From the NCBI GenBank assembly GCA_009914645.1, contig VFLB01000167.1, positions 1 through 25,478 of the forward strand: a stretch of DNA of 25,478 nt, in the 5' to 3' direction. This document shows, in pieces, positions 16,615 through 25,432 of the stretch. The stretch is from Synechococcaceae bacterium Bin_79_3. Lineage in GTDB: Bacteria; Cyanobacteriota; Cyanobacteriia; PCC-6307; Cyanobiaceae. The stretch's first letter is position 1, and the number at the start of each line of letters is the position of its first letter. The notes beneath the pieces were generated by a model. It did not search any database and was not told the DNA's origin. It saw only the letters and a program-made list of their open reading frames with translations. The position numbers and the translations under genes are program-made.

Positions 16615-18750
16615 AATATAGGCTTGATTTTTAAGTATCCCAAGCATATTTAATCTATTATTCCTTATATCAAGATCTTCAACCATTACCATTACACTTT
16701 GATCACCGTCAAAAAAGTTTGCCAATGCATTAGAGCTGTTCGCTAATATATTAGCAAGCTCTACATAAGCGTTTGAGCCTTTGTTGCAAACAGCTTCCAG
16801 TTGCTTTAACACTTTATACATATCGTGCTCACTTGTTTTTTCAAATAATTTTATATCAATAACCTCATCAGGTCTAATCGTGAGTGGGCTAAGTTTTGCT
16901 TTTTCAGCAAGTTTTGCAGCCCTCTGAACAACAACTTGAACTTCCTGTAGTGAGCCATTTCGCCGTAGTTCCGTTAGTAATTTCACTCTCATTTGCCCAT
17001 CTGTAACATCATTAAGAATCCTTTTTGATTCATTAGTTAGGCCGGCTACCGCTTGTGCAATATCCGGATCGCAACCTTGCTCCTGTAGCAAACTTAGGAA
17101 GCGTTGCTGTAAAAATTCAGCTAGTTCAATTGCCAATCCATTTGAATTAATTGTTAAATCGGGTAAAAGATGAAACCAATGTTCGCAGGCATTTTGCAGC
17201 AGTTCCCATAGATTCAAGCTCCAATTCATATCCCATAACAAAAGCAGAAGCGCATTGCCTGCTCGCCTCAATGCATAGGGATCAGATGATCCACTGGGAC
17301 GGTCTCCCTTAGCATAAATACTAAGAAGTAATTCCAATCGTTCTGCAATAGCTAATATATTCCCTTCTTTTGATTGAGGTAAAACATCGCCCGCCCCTCT
17401 CGGCAGGTAATGTTCAAGAACAGCTAAGGCAGTTGCTCTGCTTTCTCCTTCAGCTAATAAATATTTAGCACCCATTATTCCTTGCAGCTCAGGAAACTCG
17501 GATACCATCTGACTAACTAAATCATGCTTGCAATAGTGGGCTGCCCTGATAATTTGTTCAGCTTCAATCTTGCTTATTTCCCCATTCATTTTTATTAATT
17601 CAATTACGCACCATTCCAATCTTTCAGTGCGATCAAGCAAATTACCTAAACCCGCCGCAAAGCTTACCCGTGATAGTTGGGAACGACGCTCCTCTGATGT
17701 AATTGCTTGATCAGCCGTCAGGAAAAATTGCGCATCTGCCAATCGAGCTTCTAACACTCTTTCATTGCCGCGCTGCACTTGCTCAACAGCCTCTGGTAGT
17801 GAATTTGTTATGCAAAGGAATTTTGGTAATAGATATTTGCGCGCACTAAGTGATAAGGGGTCTACAACTGCATTTCTTGCATATAGGGGAACGTAACGCT
17901 GATGAACTCGCATTACAGTGCATAGCACCTCTGCTGGTAAATCTAAATAATGATTTGGAACAGCACCTGTTATCATTAAGGGTGCTTCAATTAAATCTAT
18001 TAACTCATCGAATAATTCCTTGGGAAAGTCTGGCGTTGCTTCAAGTTTTGCAGCAGCTATATTTATACTATCGCCAATAAGTTTAGCTCTTTCTTCTCTA
18101 TCAACAATTACGCCTTCGGCTCTTAATTGATCACTATATAACAACCCACTTGTTATTTTTATTTCTGCTCGTGCCAAGCGGTGCCCACGGCTGAAGCAGC
18201 TGCTCACAATCGTTGGATCGGTATTTGTAAGTTTCACTTCAAGCAAGTCAGCGTCCAGCATTGCAACCAACCAGCGCAGGGGCCTTGAAAAGCGCTCCTC
18301 CCCGTTCCCCCAACGCATAAACCTTTTTCCCTGCAACGCATTGATCCAAGTGGGAATTGCCTTAGTGAGCACATCAACGCAAGAACTGCCTGCCTCCAGC
18401 ACCGTTGCGAATACAAAAGGTCCCTTTGCTGTTTCTCTTATTTCGAGGCTCTCAGCTGAAACTCCACAACGACGGGCAAAACCAAGGGCTGCTTCCGTTG
18501 GTTTCCCAGCGCTGAAGGCCTGGCTGCCAGGTGGCCCCTTGCGTTCAAGACTCTGTTGCTTTCCTTGCAATTGGAGTTCTTCAACCAAAACCGCTAGGCG
18601 TCTTGGAGTGCTTGTGCAGTGCAGCTTCCCAAAATCCAAGCGATGCAGCTCTAATTCCGCCTCAACCAACTGCTGTAACTGAGGTATGGCGAGTCGAGCG
18701 AAATCGGCAGGGAGTTCCTCGGTTCCAATTTCCAGCAGGAATGTAGGCAA
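16564..18750 (-). CDS. glyS: Glycyl-tRNA synthetase beta subunit
   Basis: GlyS is the beta subunit of the bacterial alpha2beta2 glycyl-tRNA synthetase, which recognises tRNA(Gly) and supports aminoacylation; glyQ is not in this window. The 728-aa protein begins FLLEIGTEELPADF, the canonical start, and contains KRFMRWG, FSRPLRWLVAMLD, the QRYVPLYA segment and DPYALRRAGNALLLLL. Near the C-terminus, FFDGDQSVMVMVEDLDIRNNRL is typical. The start codon is TTG (18748-18750), since no in-frame ATG precedes the conserved sequence. The C-terminus runs about ten residues past the usual LADFS ending and lies within the convergent chlP 3' end. The gene is divergent from sir across 51 bp. Confidence 0.97.
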   Translation of the reverse strand: MPTFLLEIGTEELPADFARLAIPQLQQLVEAELELHRLDFGKLHCTSTPRRLAVLVEELQLQGKQQSLERKGPPGSQAFSAGKPTEAALGFARRCGVSAESLEIRETAKGPFVFATVLEAGSSCVDVLTKAIPTWINALQGKRFMRWGNGEERFSRPLRWLVAMLDADLLEVKLTNTDPTIVSSCFSRGHRLARAEIKITSGLLYSDQLRAEGVIVDREERAKLIGDSINIAAAKLEATPDFPKELFDELIDLIEAPLMITGAVPNHYLDLPAEVLCTVMRVHQRYVPLYARNAVVDPLSLSARKYLLPKFLCITNSLPEAVEQVQRGNERVLEARLADAQFFLTADQAITSEERRSQLSRVSFAAGLGNLLDRTERLEWCVIELIKMNGEISKIEAEQIIRAAHYCKHDLVSQMVSEFPELQGIMGAKYLLAEGESRATALAVLEHYLPRGAGDVLPQSKEGNILAIAERLELLLSIYAKGDRPSGSSDPYALRRAGNALLLLLWDMNWSLNLWELLQNACEHWFHLLPDLTINSNGLAIELAEFLQQRFLSLLQEQGCDPDIAQAVAGLTNESKRILNDVTDGQMRVKLLTELRRNGSLQEVQVVVQRAAKLAEKAKLSPLTIRPDEVIDIKLFEKTSEHDMYKVLKQLEAVCNKGSNAYVELANILANSSNALANFFDGDQSVMVMVEDLDIRNNRLNMLGILKNQAYILADFSCLNATFDSPCR

Positions 18751-18801
18751 ATTCTTTTTGTTTCTACTGCAACTTTATGAATCCATCGGGCTGGATTGTT
18801 T
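18751..18801. promoter_or_regulatory. Short divergent glyS/sir intergenic region
   Basis: Only 51 bp separate the glyS TTG from the sir ATG. It is AT-rich with a T-run near 18754-18759. TTTATGAAT on the plus strand and TTCATAAAGT on the minus strand are the only -10-like sequences, and neither has a clear -35 box. Promoters may extend into the coding regions. Confidence 0.25.
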
Positions 18802-20598
18802 ATGGTCGTTAGTAAGACGTTGATCCGGAGCCTGAGACTGCCTGTGACTATTGCGCCAACTCCTTTGGCTTCTAAAGAACCCAGCAAATTTGAGCAGTTA
18901 AAGGCAAACAGCCAGCACCTGCGAGAGCCCCTGGCAAGTGAACTTGAAAACGATTTGCCTTTCTTCACTGAAGGGGCAGTTCAAATCTTGAAATTTCATG
19001 GTTCCTACCAGCAAGACAACCGTGATAATCGCCTCAAGGGGCAAGCTAAGGATTGGGGAATGATGTTGCGCTTGCGCAGCCCAGGGGGCAAGGTTCCCGC
19101 TCAACTCTTCCTTGCCCTTGATCAATTAGCCAATCAATTTGGCAATGGCAGCATGCGTGTTACCACCAGGCAGGCTTTTCAGCTTCACGGCATTGCAAAG
19201 CAGGATCTCCGCACTGTGCTCGCAGCAATAGTGAGGAATCTGGGTTCAACTCTTGCTGCCTGTGGCGATATCAATCGCAACGTGATGGCTCCAGCCGCAC
19301 CATATGAAGGCCTTGGATATCCAGTGGCTCGTCGCTTAGCAGACGATATTGCTGATCTATTGGCACCAAAAGCTGCTGCAGGGGCTTACTTAGAACTTTG
19401 GGTAGATGGCGAGAAGCGCTACAAAATTCGTCCATCAATCGCCTGCAGCAAGGTGCGTAAGCGTCAGCTCGAGGGCAAGCTCAATAGTGGTGATCCAGAA
19501 GAGCCCCTCTACGGCTCCACCTACATGCCCCGCAAATTCAAGGTGGGTGTAACGGTGCCTGGAGACAATTCAATCGATTTGTTAACCCAGGATCTTGGCC
19601 TAGTTGCGTTTACTGATTTGGCCGGGAAGTTGAGAGGTTGCAATGTTTATGTGGGCGGTGGGATGGGCCGCACTCACAACAAGGAGGAAACTTTTGCCCG
19701 TTCAGCTGATTGCCTCGGTTATGTAAAAGGCACCGATGTGCTCGATCTTGTGCAGGCCGTGGTGGCTTTGCAACGCGACAACGGCGATCGCGAACAACGC
19801 CGCCATGGCCGCATGAAATATCTGATTAATGATCGAGGCATCGCCTGGTTCCGCAGCGAACTTGAGCGTTATTTTCCTGGTGGCTTTACTACAGCTTTAA
19901 AAGAGCCAAAGCCTGTACTTGAGGATTATTTGGGTTGGCACCAACAGGGCGACGGGCGTTGGTTTGTTGGTCTTCCCTTGCTCTGCGGCAGGTTGGATGG
20001 GGAACGCAAGGTTGGCTTAAGTAAACTTGTGGAGCGTTATCTTCCCGAAATACGGCTTACCGCTAATCAAGATATTTTACTTTGCAATATCGCCCGTAAT
20101 CAGCGACAGGAAATAGCAGAAGCCCTTGCTGTAATCGGCTGGACAAATCCAGCGGAAACAAGTCTCCTTTCCCGCCATGCGATCGCCTGCCCTGCGCTGC
20201 CAACCTGCGGACTTGCCATAACTGAATCAGAAAGAATTCTGCCCTCAGTAATTGAAAGACTTGAAAAATTGCTTGAGGCGGAAGAAATTAAAACGCCAAT
20301 TTTGATTCGGATGACAGGCTGCCCAAATGGCTGTGCTCGTCCATATATGGCTGAACTGGCTTTAGTTGGTAGTGGTGTTGATCAATATCAACTCTGGTTG
20401 GGGGGCAATCCTGGCCTCACGCGCTTGGCGCAACCGATCCTCGATAAACTTCCCTTAAAGGATCTTGAAATAACCATTAAACCTTTGTTGCAACATTGGC
20501 GCGATAAAGGGATGAAACAAAGTTTTGGCGACTATTGCAATCAACTTGAGCAAGAACAGCTAAGGGATCTACTTCAACCTCAGGGTGCTGTTCCATAA
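18802..20598 (+). CDS. sir: Ferredoxin-dependent assimilatory sulfite reductase
   Basis: Sir reduces sulfite to sulfide with six electrons from ferredoxin, using sirohaem and a [4Fe-4S] cluster. With the ATG at 18802-18804 the protein has 598 aa. Conserved elements include KFEQLKANSQHLREPL near the start, the sulfite-binding region RVTTRQAFQLHGI, and the cluster/sirohaem cysteines: ACPALPTC (C463, C469) and MTGCPNGC (C507, C511). The companion features KVGVTVPGDNSIDL and YVGGGMGRTHNKEETF with sirohaem-contacting basic residues favour sulfite over nitrite reductase. A TTG two codons earlier (18796) is a weaker alternative start. The first 28 or so residues, rich in Arg/Lys/Pro, precede the usual start of homology. 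The 3' end overlaps the convergent vanX-like gene by 19 bp. Confidence 0.95.
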   Translation: MVVSKTLIRSLRLPVTIAPTPLASKEPSKFEQLKANSQHLREPLASELENDLPFFTEGAVQILKFHGSYQQDNRDNRLKGQAKDWGMMLRLRSPGGKVPAQLFLALDQLANQFGNGSMRVTTRQAFQLHGIAKQDLRTVLAAIVRNLGSTLAACGDINRNVMAPAAPYEGLGYPVARRLADDIADLLAPKAAAGAYLELWVDGEKRYKIRPSIACSKVRKRQLEGKLNSGDPEEPLYGSTYMPRKFKVGVTVPGDNSIDLLTQDLGLVAFTDLAGKLRGCNVYVGGGMGRTHNKEETFARSADCLGYVKGTDVLDLVQAVVALQRDNGDREQRRHGRMKYLINDRGIAWFRSELERYFPGGFTTALKEPKPVLEDYLGWHQQGDGRWFVGLPLLCGRLDGERKVGLSKLVERYLPEIRLTANQDILLCNIARNQRQEIAEALAVIGWTNPAETSLLSRHAIACPALPTCGLAITESERILPSVIERLEKLLEAEEIKTPILIRMTGCPNGCARPYMAELALVGSGVDQYQLWLGGNPGLTRLAQPILDKLPLKDLEITIKPLLQHWRDKGMKQSFGDYCNQLEQEQLRDLLQPQGAVP

Positions 20599-21227
20599 CG
20601 TGCTGAACTAATTCCACAGTGCCAAGCCCACATTTGGTCTCCGTAGCTGAAGTGCCACCATTCATGGGGATGCTGACTGAAGCCAACCATTGCCATCGCC
20701 TTGGCTAAGTGGTTTCTGTGAAACTGCCAAATTTCTTGCTCAGAGCCCGCTAACGCGTTTGCAAAGTGCTCAGGTTCTGCAATATCGCCGCAAGCATCAA
20801 TTTCTCCACCCATCGCTAGGCGTACCCCATCGTTGCCCACTAAACAAAGGTCAACCGCTGCGCCAGTGCTGTGGGGAGGTGGAGTTAGGGGGTTTGTGCT
20901 AGGCGGAGCCCATAACGCTTCCACGGCCGCAGCCGTAGCCCCTGGCTGGGCAAGACTCCAATCCACCATGTATTGCTGCACAGCAATTGGCCTCCAGGCA
21001 TCAAATATAAGTAGCCCACATTTGAGTGGACCTTTTTGCAAAATCAACTGAGCTTTAAGAAGCCGAAGCAGCACTGCTTGGCGTAATTGAAATGGGTCAG
21101 CGCCTTCAGGATATGGAGCACCTAGCACTAAATACGGGTGAGGGTGCCAACGAGCTAAGCAGGCTGGAAGGCTAACTAGAGGCTCCCCACAATCATGAAT
21201 GCTTAGTGAATTCCAGGGTCTTTGCAT
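20580..21227 (-). CDS. M15D D-Ala-D-Ala dipeptidase (VanX-like)
   Basis: The protein is a zinc dipeptidase of the VanX family, which hydrolyses free D-Ala-D-Ala; in non-resistant bacteria it may recycle D-alanine. Starting at the ATG 21225-21227 it is 215 aa and begins MQRPWNSLSIHDCGEPLV, like other cyanobacterial members. The active-site elements are complete: FDAWRP with R79, PHSTGAAVDL with zinc ligands H119 and D126, and HEWWHFSYGDQ with E189 and H192. There is no signal peptide, so it is cytosolic. A TTG at 21240-21242 overlapping the recG TGA is an alternative start adding five residues. It lies directly downstream of recG on the same strand and has a 19-bp convergent overlap with sir. 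Confidence 0.92.
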   Translation of the reverse strand: MQRPWNSLSIHDCGEPLVSLPACLARWHPHPYLVLGAPYPEGADPFQLRQAVLLRLLKAQLILQKGPLKCGLLIFDAWRPIAVQQYMVDWSLAQPGATAAAVEALWAPPSTNPLTPPPHSTGAAVDLCLVGNDGVRLAMGGEIDACGDIAEPEHFANALAGSEQEIWQFHRNHLAKAMAMVGFSQHPHEWWHFSYGDQMWAWHCGISSARYGTAP

Positions 21228-21238
21228 TTGAAATAAAC

Positions 21239-23764
21239 TCAATTTAAGCGTGCAGCGTTTGCTAATTTTTGTTTTTGTAATGCAAGATCTTCAGCCAACT
21301 GGCGATGTTCTATCAATTCAGGATCAGCTGCCAATATCGCTTGAGCTACATTGCGTGCCTCTTCAAGGATACTGCCATCGTCGCTAAGACTTGCAAGGGC
21401 AAGATCAGGTAGGCCTGACTGCTGAGTGCCCAAAACCTGTCCTGGCCCCCGCAACCTAAGGTCTACCTCAGCAATTTCAAAACCATCCGAGCTACGGGCT
21501 AAAACATCGAGCCTTTGCTTTGCTATCGCAGAACTGCTGTTATTAATTAGTAAGCAATGGGATGGGGAAGCTCCTCTTCCCACTCTGCCTCTTAATTGAT
21601 GCATTTGGGCAAGGCCAAAGCGTTCTGCATGTTCAATAACCATTACCGTTGCATTTGGCACATCAACCCCAACTTCTACAACTGTTGTGGAAATTAGAAC
21701 CTGAGTGAAACCACGGGAAAATGCTTCGATGGCTGCTTGTTTTTCAGAGCTGCTAAGGCGACCATGTAGTAAGCCAAGGCTTAAATCTGGGAACACCTCC
21801 TGCGCCAATCTTTGATGTTCCTCAACAGCAGAACGAAGTTCTATTTTTTCTGATTCATCCACCAGTGGTAAAACTACATAAGCTTGATGACCAGAAGCCA
21901 CCTCAGTTTTAATTAAATCCTCAGCAATCCATCTATCCTGATTGCTAAGTACTTGCGTTTTAATTGGTAAGCGCCCTGGAGGAAGAGCATCTATCTGGCT
22001 TACATCTAAATCGCCATGCACACTTAGTGCAAGGGTTCGGGGAATTGGCGTTGCCGTCATAGTGAGCAGATGCGGCTGAAGCCCTTTATTCAGCAAGCGA
22101 TTGCGTTGCGCTACACCAAAACGATGTTGCTCATCTACAACGACTAAACCCAAACTTACAAAATTAACTGGATCTTCAATCAGGGCATGGGTACCCACTA
22201 AAAATTGCAACTGTCCATTAGCAAGATCCTGTAACAACGCCCTGCGGCGAGGGGCTGGGGTGGAGCCAGTGAGCAGATCAACGGTAACATTTAAATGGGG
22301 CATCCAAGCACACAACTTCTCATAATGTTGTTGCGCTAAAACCTCAGTAGGGGCCATTAAAGCGCCCTGATGACCGGCATCAATTGCACATAAAAGTGCC
22401 GCAATAGCAACTACAGTTTTGCCACTTCCCACATCTCCTTGCAGTAGACGGGCCATCGGTTGAGGTTTGGCCATATCGGCCCTTATTTCTTGGAGCACGC
22501 GTGCTTGTGCCGGCGTAAATTGAAAGGGCAATAACTTCTGAAAACTATTTAATCTATTTCCTACAGCTGAAGCTGGCAAAACTGGTGCATTCTTTAGTTT
22601 TATCTGCAAACGTCGTAAACCAAGAGCCAATTGCAAAAGCAGAAATTCATCAAATACAAGGCGCCGCCGACTTGCCTGCAGAGAATCTCTCGATTCTGGC
22701 TGATGTATTTGATAAAGAGCTTCCCTTAAACTTATAAGTTTTAACTTTAAACGCCAAATATCCGGTAAAGGATCTAGCAATTGATTAACAACAGGAAGAA
22801 TTTTTATAACCGACTCCCTTAAGCGCTCTGCCACCAAGCCCTCGCCTAAGGGGTAAACAGGAAGCAAGCGACCAATCTGACGCGATTGCAACTTTGTATT
22901 AGGAGTTTCTAAAACCTCCAGCAATGGATCTTGAAGGCTTATTCCAAAACGACTTTCCTTTACCAAGCCACTAGCAGCGATCCTTGCGCCAACAGGATAT
23001 GCGCGCATTTGCTGATGAAGCCAAGCGGAGCTTGTAAAACGACGGCCAGCCATAAATTTACTAATTTTAAGTTTTCCACTTGGATCTTGCAATTGCAAAT
23101 CAAGAATAGAAAGATTTGGATTTCTTGGACTAACAAATGCATGGCAGCGCTTTACGGTTGCCACAATTGTTGCAGTTGCGCCTGGCTGCAGGCTGCTAAT
23201 TGGTACTAACTGGGAGTAGTCAACATAGTCCCTTGGGTAATGATGTAATAAATCTTTCACCAGCCATAAATTTATATTTGCAAGCTGTGTGGCTAGTTTT
23301 ACACTGATACCTTCAATCTGACCAAGTGGCGTATTTAGATTAAAAGCAGCCGGTTTATTAATACTTTGTGGAGCATCTATATCTATTTTTGCTAACCTTA
23401 ACCTGGGAACCAAAGGGGTGGGTTTAGACTGAAGCTCTGTTCGCCATAGATGAAGAGTACGGCGCAGATCAATTACAATTCGCTTTCTCTGATCTATAGA
23501 CACGCTATTATAGTTGTGAAATAAATCTGCATAATTGCGCAGTTTATCTTGCTGATCTGTTGTTAAACCGCCTGGAGGATGCGAGCATGATGAGGCCAGA
23601 AAAATATTAAATCGGCTGCGTTTGCCTTGAATATTTAAATAATCAGCTTCAACTTCAAGGCCAAGGCTTTGCTGTAGCCGGCTAAACCACTGCTGTAATT
23701 CAGGTGATATCTGCTCTCCCTTCAAGAGATCGGAGTTTCGTCTTGGCGGCTGTCTTTGATCCAC
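21239..23764 (-). CDS. recG: ATP-dependent DNA helicase RecG
   Basis: RecG is a branched-DNA translocase that reverses stalled forks and processes recombination intermediates. In the 841-aa reading (GTG 23762-23764), a cyanobacterial N-terminal extension of roughly 145 residues precedes LGQIEGISVKLATQLANINL. Then come the wedge OB-fold (about 195-290) and the helicase core: Walker A GDVGSGKT (443-450), APTEVLAQQH, Walker B DEQH (544-547), TMTATPIPRTLAL, and the C-terminal domain with VVEVGVDVPNATVMVIEHAERFGLAQMHQLRGRVGRG. The GTG overlaps the upstream gene by 43 bp. A TTG at 23723-23725, forming TTGA with the upstream stop, is an equally credible start and gives 828 aa. E. coli RecG is 693 aa. 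Confidence 0.96.
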   Translation of the reverse strand: MDQRQPPRRNSDLLKGEQISPELQQWFSRLQQSLGLEVEADYLNIQGKRSRFNIFLASSCSHPPGGLTTDQQDKLRNYADLFHNYNSVSIDQRKRIVIDLRRTLHLWRTELQSKPTPLVPRLRLAKIDIDAPQSINKPAAFNLNTPLGQIEGISVKLATQLANINLWLVKDLLHHYPRDYVDYSQLVPISSLQPGATATIVATVKRCHAFVSPRNPNLSILDLQLQDPSGKLKISKFMAGRRFTSSAWLHQQMRAYPVGARIAASGLVKESRFGISLQDPLLEVLETPNTKLQSRQIGRLLPVYPLGEGLVAERLRESVIKILPVVNQLLDPLPDIWRLKLKLISLREALYQIHQPESRDSLQASRRRLVFDEFLLLQLALGLRRLQIKLKNAPVLPASAVGNRLNSFQKLLPFQFTPAQARVLQEIRADMAKPQPMARLLQGDVGSGKTVVAIAALLCAIDAGHQGALMAPTEVLAQQHYEKLCAWMPHLNVTVDLLTGSTPAPRRRALLQDLANGQLQFLVGTHALIEDPVNFVSLGLVVVDEQHRFGVAQRNRLLNKGLQPHLLTMTATPIPRTLALSVHGDLDVSQIDALPPGRLPIKTQVLSNQDRWIAEDLIKTEVASGHQAYVVLPLVDESEKIELRSAVEEHQRLAQEVFPDLSLGLLHGRLSSSEKQAAIEAFSRGFTQVLISTTVVEVGVDVPNATVMVIEHAERFGLAQMHQLRGRVGRGASPSHCLLINNSSSAIAKQRLDVLARSSDGFEIAEVDLRLRGPGQVLGTQQSGLPDLALASLSDDGSILEEARNVAQAILAADPELIEHRQLAEDLALQKQKLANAARLN

Positions 23765-24720
23765 TGCTGTTCAGCTTTTCGGGTGGCCAGCTGCTGCTCC
23801 CAGTGCTGTGCTCTTCTCGCCATTCTGAGTAATTTTGAATTAATTTGGTTGATTCGCGCCCTGATAGAGCGTAATGATGGGTAGAGATATTCCATATCGC
23901 TGCTGCGTAACAAAAGTCCATGCAGCGAAAAATCTTCACTGCTTCCTATGGGATAGGGCAAGGTTATAGCTATCAAATTAGCTGGAGCTGCAAGAACATC
24001 AGCACTCCCCTCTTGCACAGCATCTAATAAGGCGATCGGCAAAACATTGCGAATAAGACCCCTGCGATGCAACTCAACATTTACAGCATTACTAAGGTTT
24101 CTCAATCTACGCTCGAGGGCAAAGTCCCATGCCATCAACCAGCGATGCAGAGCAAGGGGCTCATGGGGCATTGGAAATGAATGCTGTAAATGCGAAGCTC
24201 TTTTAAATGAGGCAGCTGCAAGCATTTGTTGAATTACCTTAAAAGTAGCCGGAAGATTTTCTTCATCTTCTTGATTGTTTTGACTGAAATCTCGCGGATT
24301 AAATCCATCCATCAAGGGAGCTAACTCTAAAGATAAGGAAATTGAACCTGGAGGCAGGTTTGACTCAACAACTTCATTTTCAAGTAGTTGCGGTTCAGGA
24401 TCATGCTTCTGTAGCTTAATAGCTAGTTGCAAAAGTTGCTCAACGTTGAGAAAGCTTGAACAACGGCCACAAAGCCAACGAAGTCTTGTTCTAAATTTCC
24501 AGCGCACCACTTCATTGAGATTATTGAAATTTTCTGGTTGGTGCTGAGTAACTAATTGAAAAGTTGCTTGAAAAACAGCAGACTCTAACTGTACTTTTAA
24601 TATAGACAAATATTCTTCAAGCAAGGGGTAAAGGGCTAGCACAGCTCTTTCTCCCTTAGCTTGAATTAAAGCAAGCTGCTGCAGGGGTTCAGAGGACGCC
24701 CCTGTTTCACCGTTAATCAA
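23722..24720 (-). CDS. Conserved cyanobacterial protein of unknown function (332 aa)
   Basis: I do not recognise a domain. The 332-aa protein is soluble, rich in Leu, Gln and Glu, with no signal peptide. The N-terminal 90 residues look helical ([22 protein letters not shown]). An acidic low-complexity linker sits near 160-170 ([12 protein letters not shown]). The C-terminal half has helices with many Arg residues ([21 protein letters not shown]) and ends in a probable coiled coil (about 280-325, [37 protein letters not shown]). The start is TTG at 24718-24720, overlapping the tsf TGA as TTGA. It lies between tsf and recG on the same strand. A role in translation or DNA repair is possible from position only. 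Confidence 0.8.
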   Translation of the reverse strand: MINGETGASSEPLQQLALIQAKGERAVLALYPLLEEYLSILKVQLESAVFQATFQLVTQHQPENFNNLNEVVRWKFRTRLRWLCGRCSSFLNVEQLLQLAIKLQKHDPEPQLLENEVVESNLPPGSISLSLELAPLMDGFNPRDFSQNNQEDEENLPATFKVIQQMLAAASFKRASHLQHSFPMPHEPLALHRWLMAWDFALERRLRNLSNAVNVELHRRGLIRNVLPIALLDAVQEGSADVLAAPANLIAITLPYPIGSSEDFSLHGLLLRSSDMEYLYPSLRSIRARINQINSKLLRMARRAQHWEQQLATRKAEQQWIKDSRQDETPIS

Positions 24721-25370
24721 ACAGCCATGGCAGCAACTTCAGCTGCAAAATCTGTTTTTTCTACCACAATACCTTCTCCAAGTGTGTATCTAGTGAAACG
24801 CCTTACTTGAATATTCTCCCCCAGGGTGCCAGCTACTTGTTTAACTAATTCAGATACTGTTAAGGAACTATCCTTTATATAAGGTTGCTCAAGCAAAGCC
24901 AACTCTTTCAATCTTTTTGCCACCCTCCCTTCAACTATTTTCACCTTCATCGCTTCAGGTTTATTACCGAGATCATCACGACCTGATTCGATGGCAGATT
25001 CGCGTTCAGCCACTTCAGGGGGAATACTGTCTGTAGAAACAAATTCAACGTTTGGGCATGCAGCAATTTGCATTGCAACATTACGAACCAACTCTTGAAA
25101 CTTTTCGCCCCTAGCGACAAAATCAGTTTCGCAATTTATCTCTACAAGCACTCCAACCCTTGCGCCGGTATGGATATAGCTTCCAACTGAACCCTCAGCT
25201 GCTGTGCGGCCTACCTTCTTCTCAGCTGAGGAAATTCCTTTTTGTCGTAGCCATTCAGTAGCTTTTTGAAGATCGCCATCAACCTCCAAGAGTGCTTTTT
25301 TGCAATCCATCATCCCAGCGCCGGTTTGGTCGCGCAGTTCTTTAACTAGTTTCGCTGAAATTTCAGCCAT
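24717..25370 (-). CDS. tsf: Translation elongation factor Ts
   Basis: EF-Ts is the guanine nucleotide exchange factor for EF-Tu. Starting at the ATG 25368-25370 the protein is 217 aa and begins [29 protein letters not shown], the canonical start. The N-terminal UBA-like domain with the conserved [12 protein letters not shown] and WLRQKGI is followed by the core with [14 protein letters not shown], which contacts EF-Tu (the TDF motif). A GTG at 25377-25379 would add three residues and is less likely. The short length, with a single core half, is typical of cyanobacteria. The leader lacks a Shine-Dalgarno and has CCTCCT directly before the ATG. The stop overlaps the next gene by TTGA. rpsB lies upstream, as in most bacteria. 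Confidence 0.97.
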   Translation of the reverse strand: MAEISAKLVKELRDQTGAGMMDCKKALLEVDGDLQKATEWLRQKGISSAEKKVGRTAAEGSVGSYIHTGARVGVLVEINCETDFVARGEKFQELVRNVAMQIAACPNVEFVSTDSIPPEVAERESAIESGRDDLGNKPEAMKVKIVEGRVAKRLKELALLEQPYIKDSSLTVSELVKQVAGTLGENIQVRRFTRYTLGEGIVVEKTDFAAEVAAMAV

Positions 25371-25432
25371 AGGAGGCACTGGGGAGCAGGGCGGATTGTA
25401 GAGCGGAATGGAGCGGAAAAGAAGGAGGGAGT
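25371..25432 (-). promoter_or_regulatory. Pyrimidine-rich rpsB-tsf spacer without Shine-Dalgarno
   Basis: In the transcribed sense, 49 of the 60 bases at 25371-25430 are pyrimidines. It contains CTCCCTCCTTC after the rpsB stop, two direct copies of TTCCGCTC with 10-bp spacing (plus strand gagcggaa at 25401 and 25411), and CCTCCT abutting the tsf ATG. It has no purine-rich ribosome-binding site. Confidence 0.5.

Noticed and set aside
18341..18682. 113-aa open frame on the plus strand within glyS
   Set aside because: Antisense to the conserved N-terminal part of GlyS; composition reflects the complement of that gene.
14446..21227. Vancomycin resistance cluster (vanX, vanY)
   Set aside because: The two genes are unlinked and no vanA/vanH ligase pathway or VanRS regulators are present; both families are common in bacteria that are not resistant.
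25401..25420. Tandem gagcggaa copies as a CRISPR or repeat array
   Set aside because: Only two 8-bp copies with no spacers; too small for an array, kept only as a leader feature.
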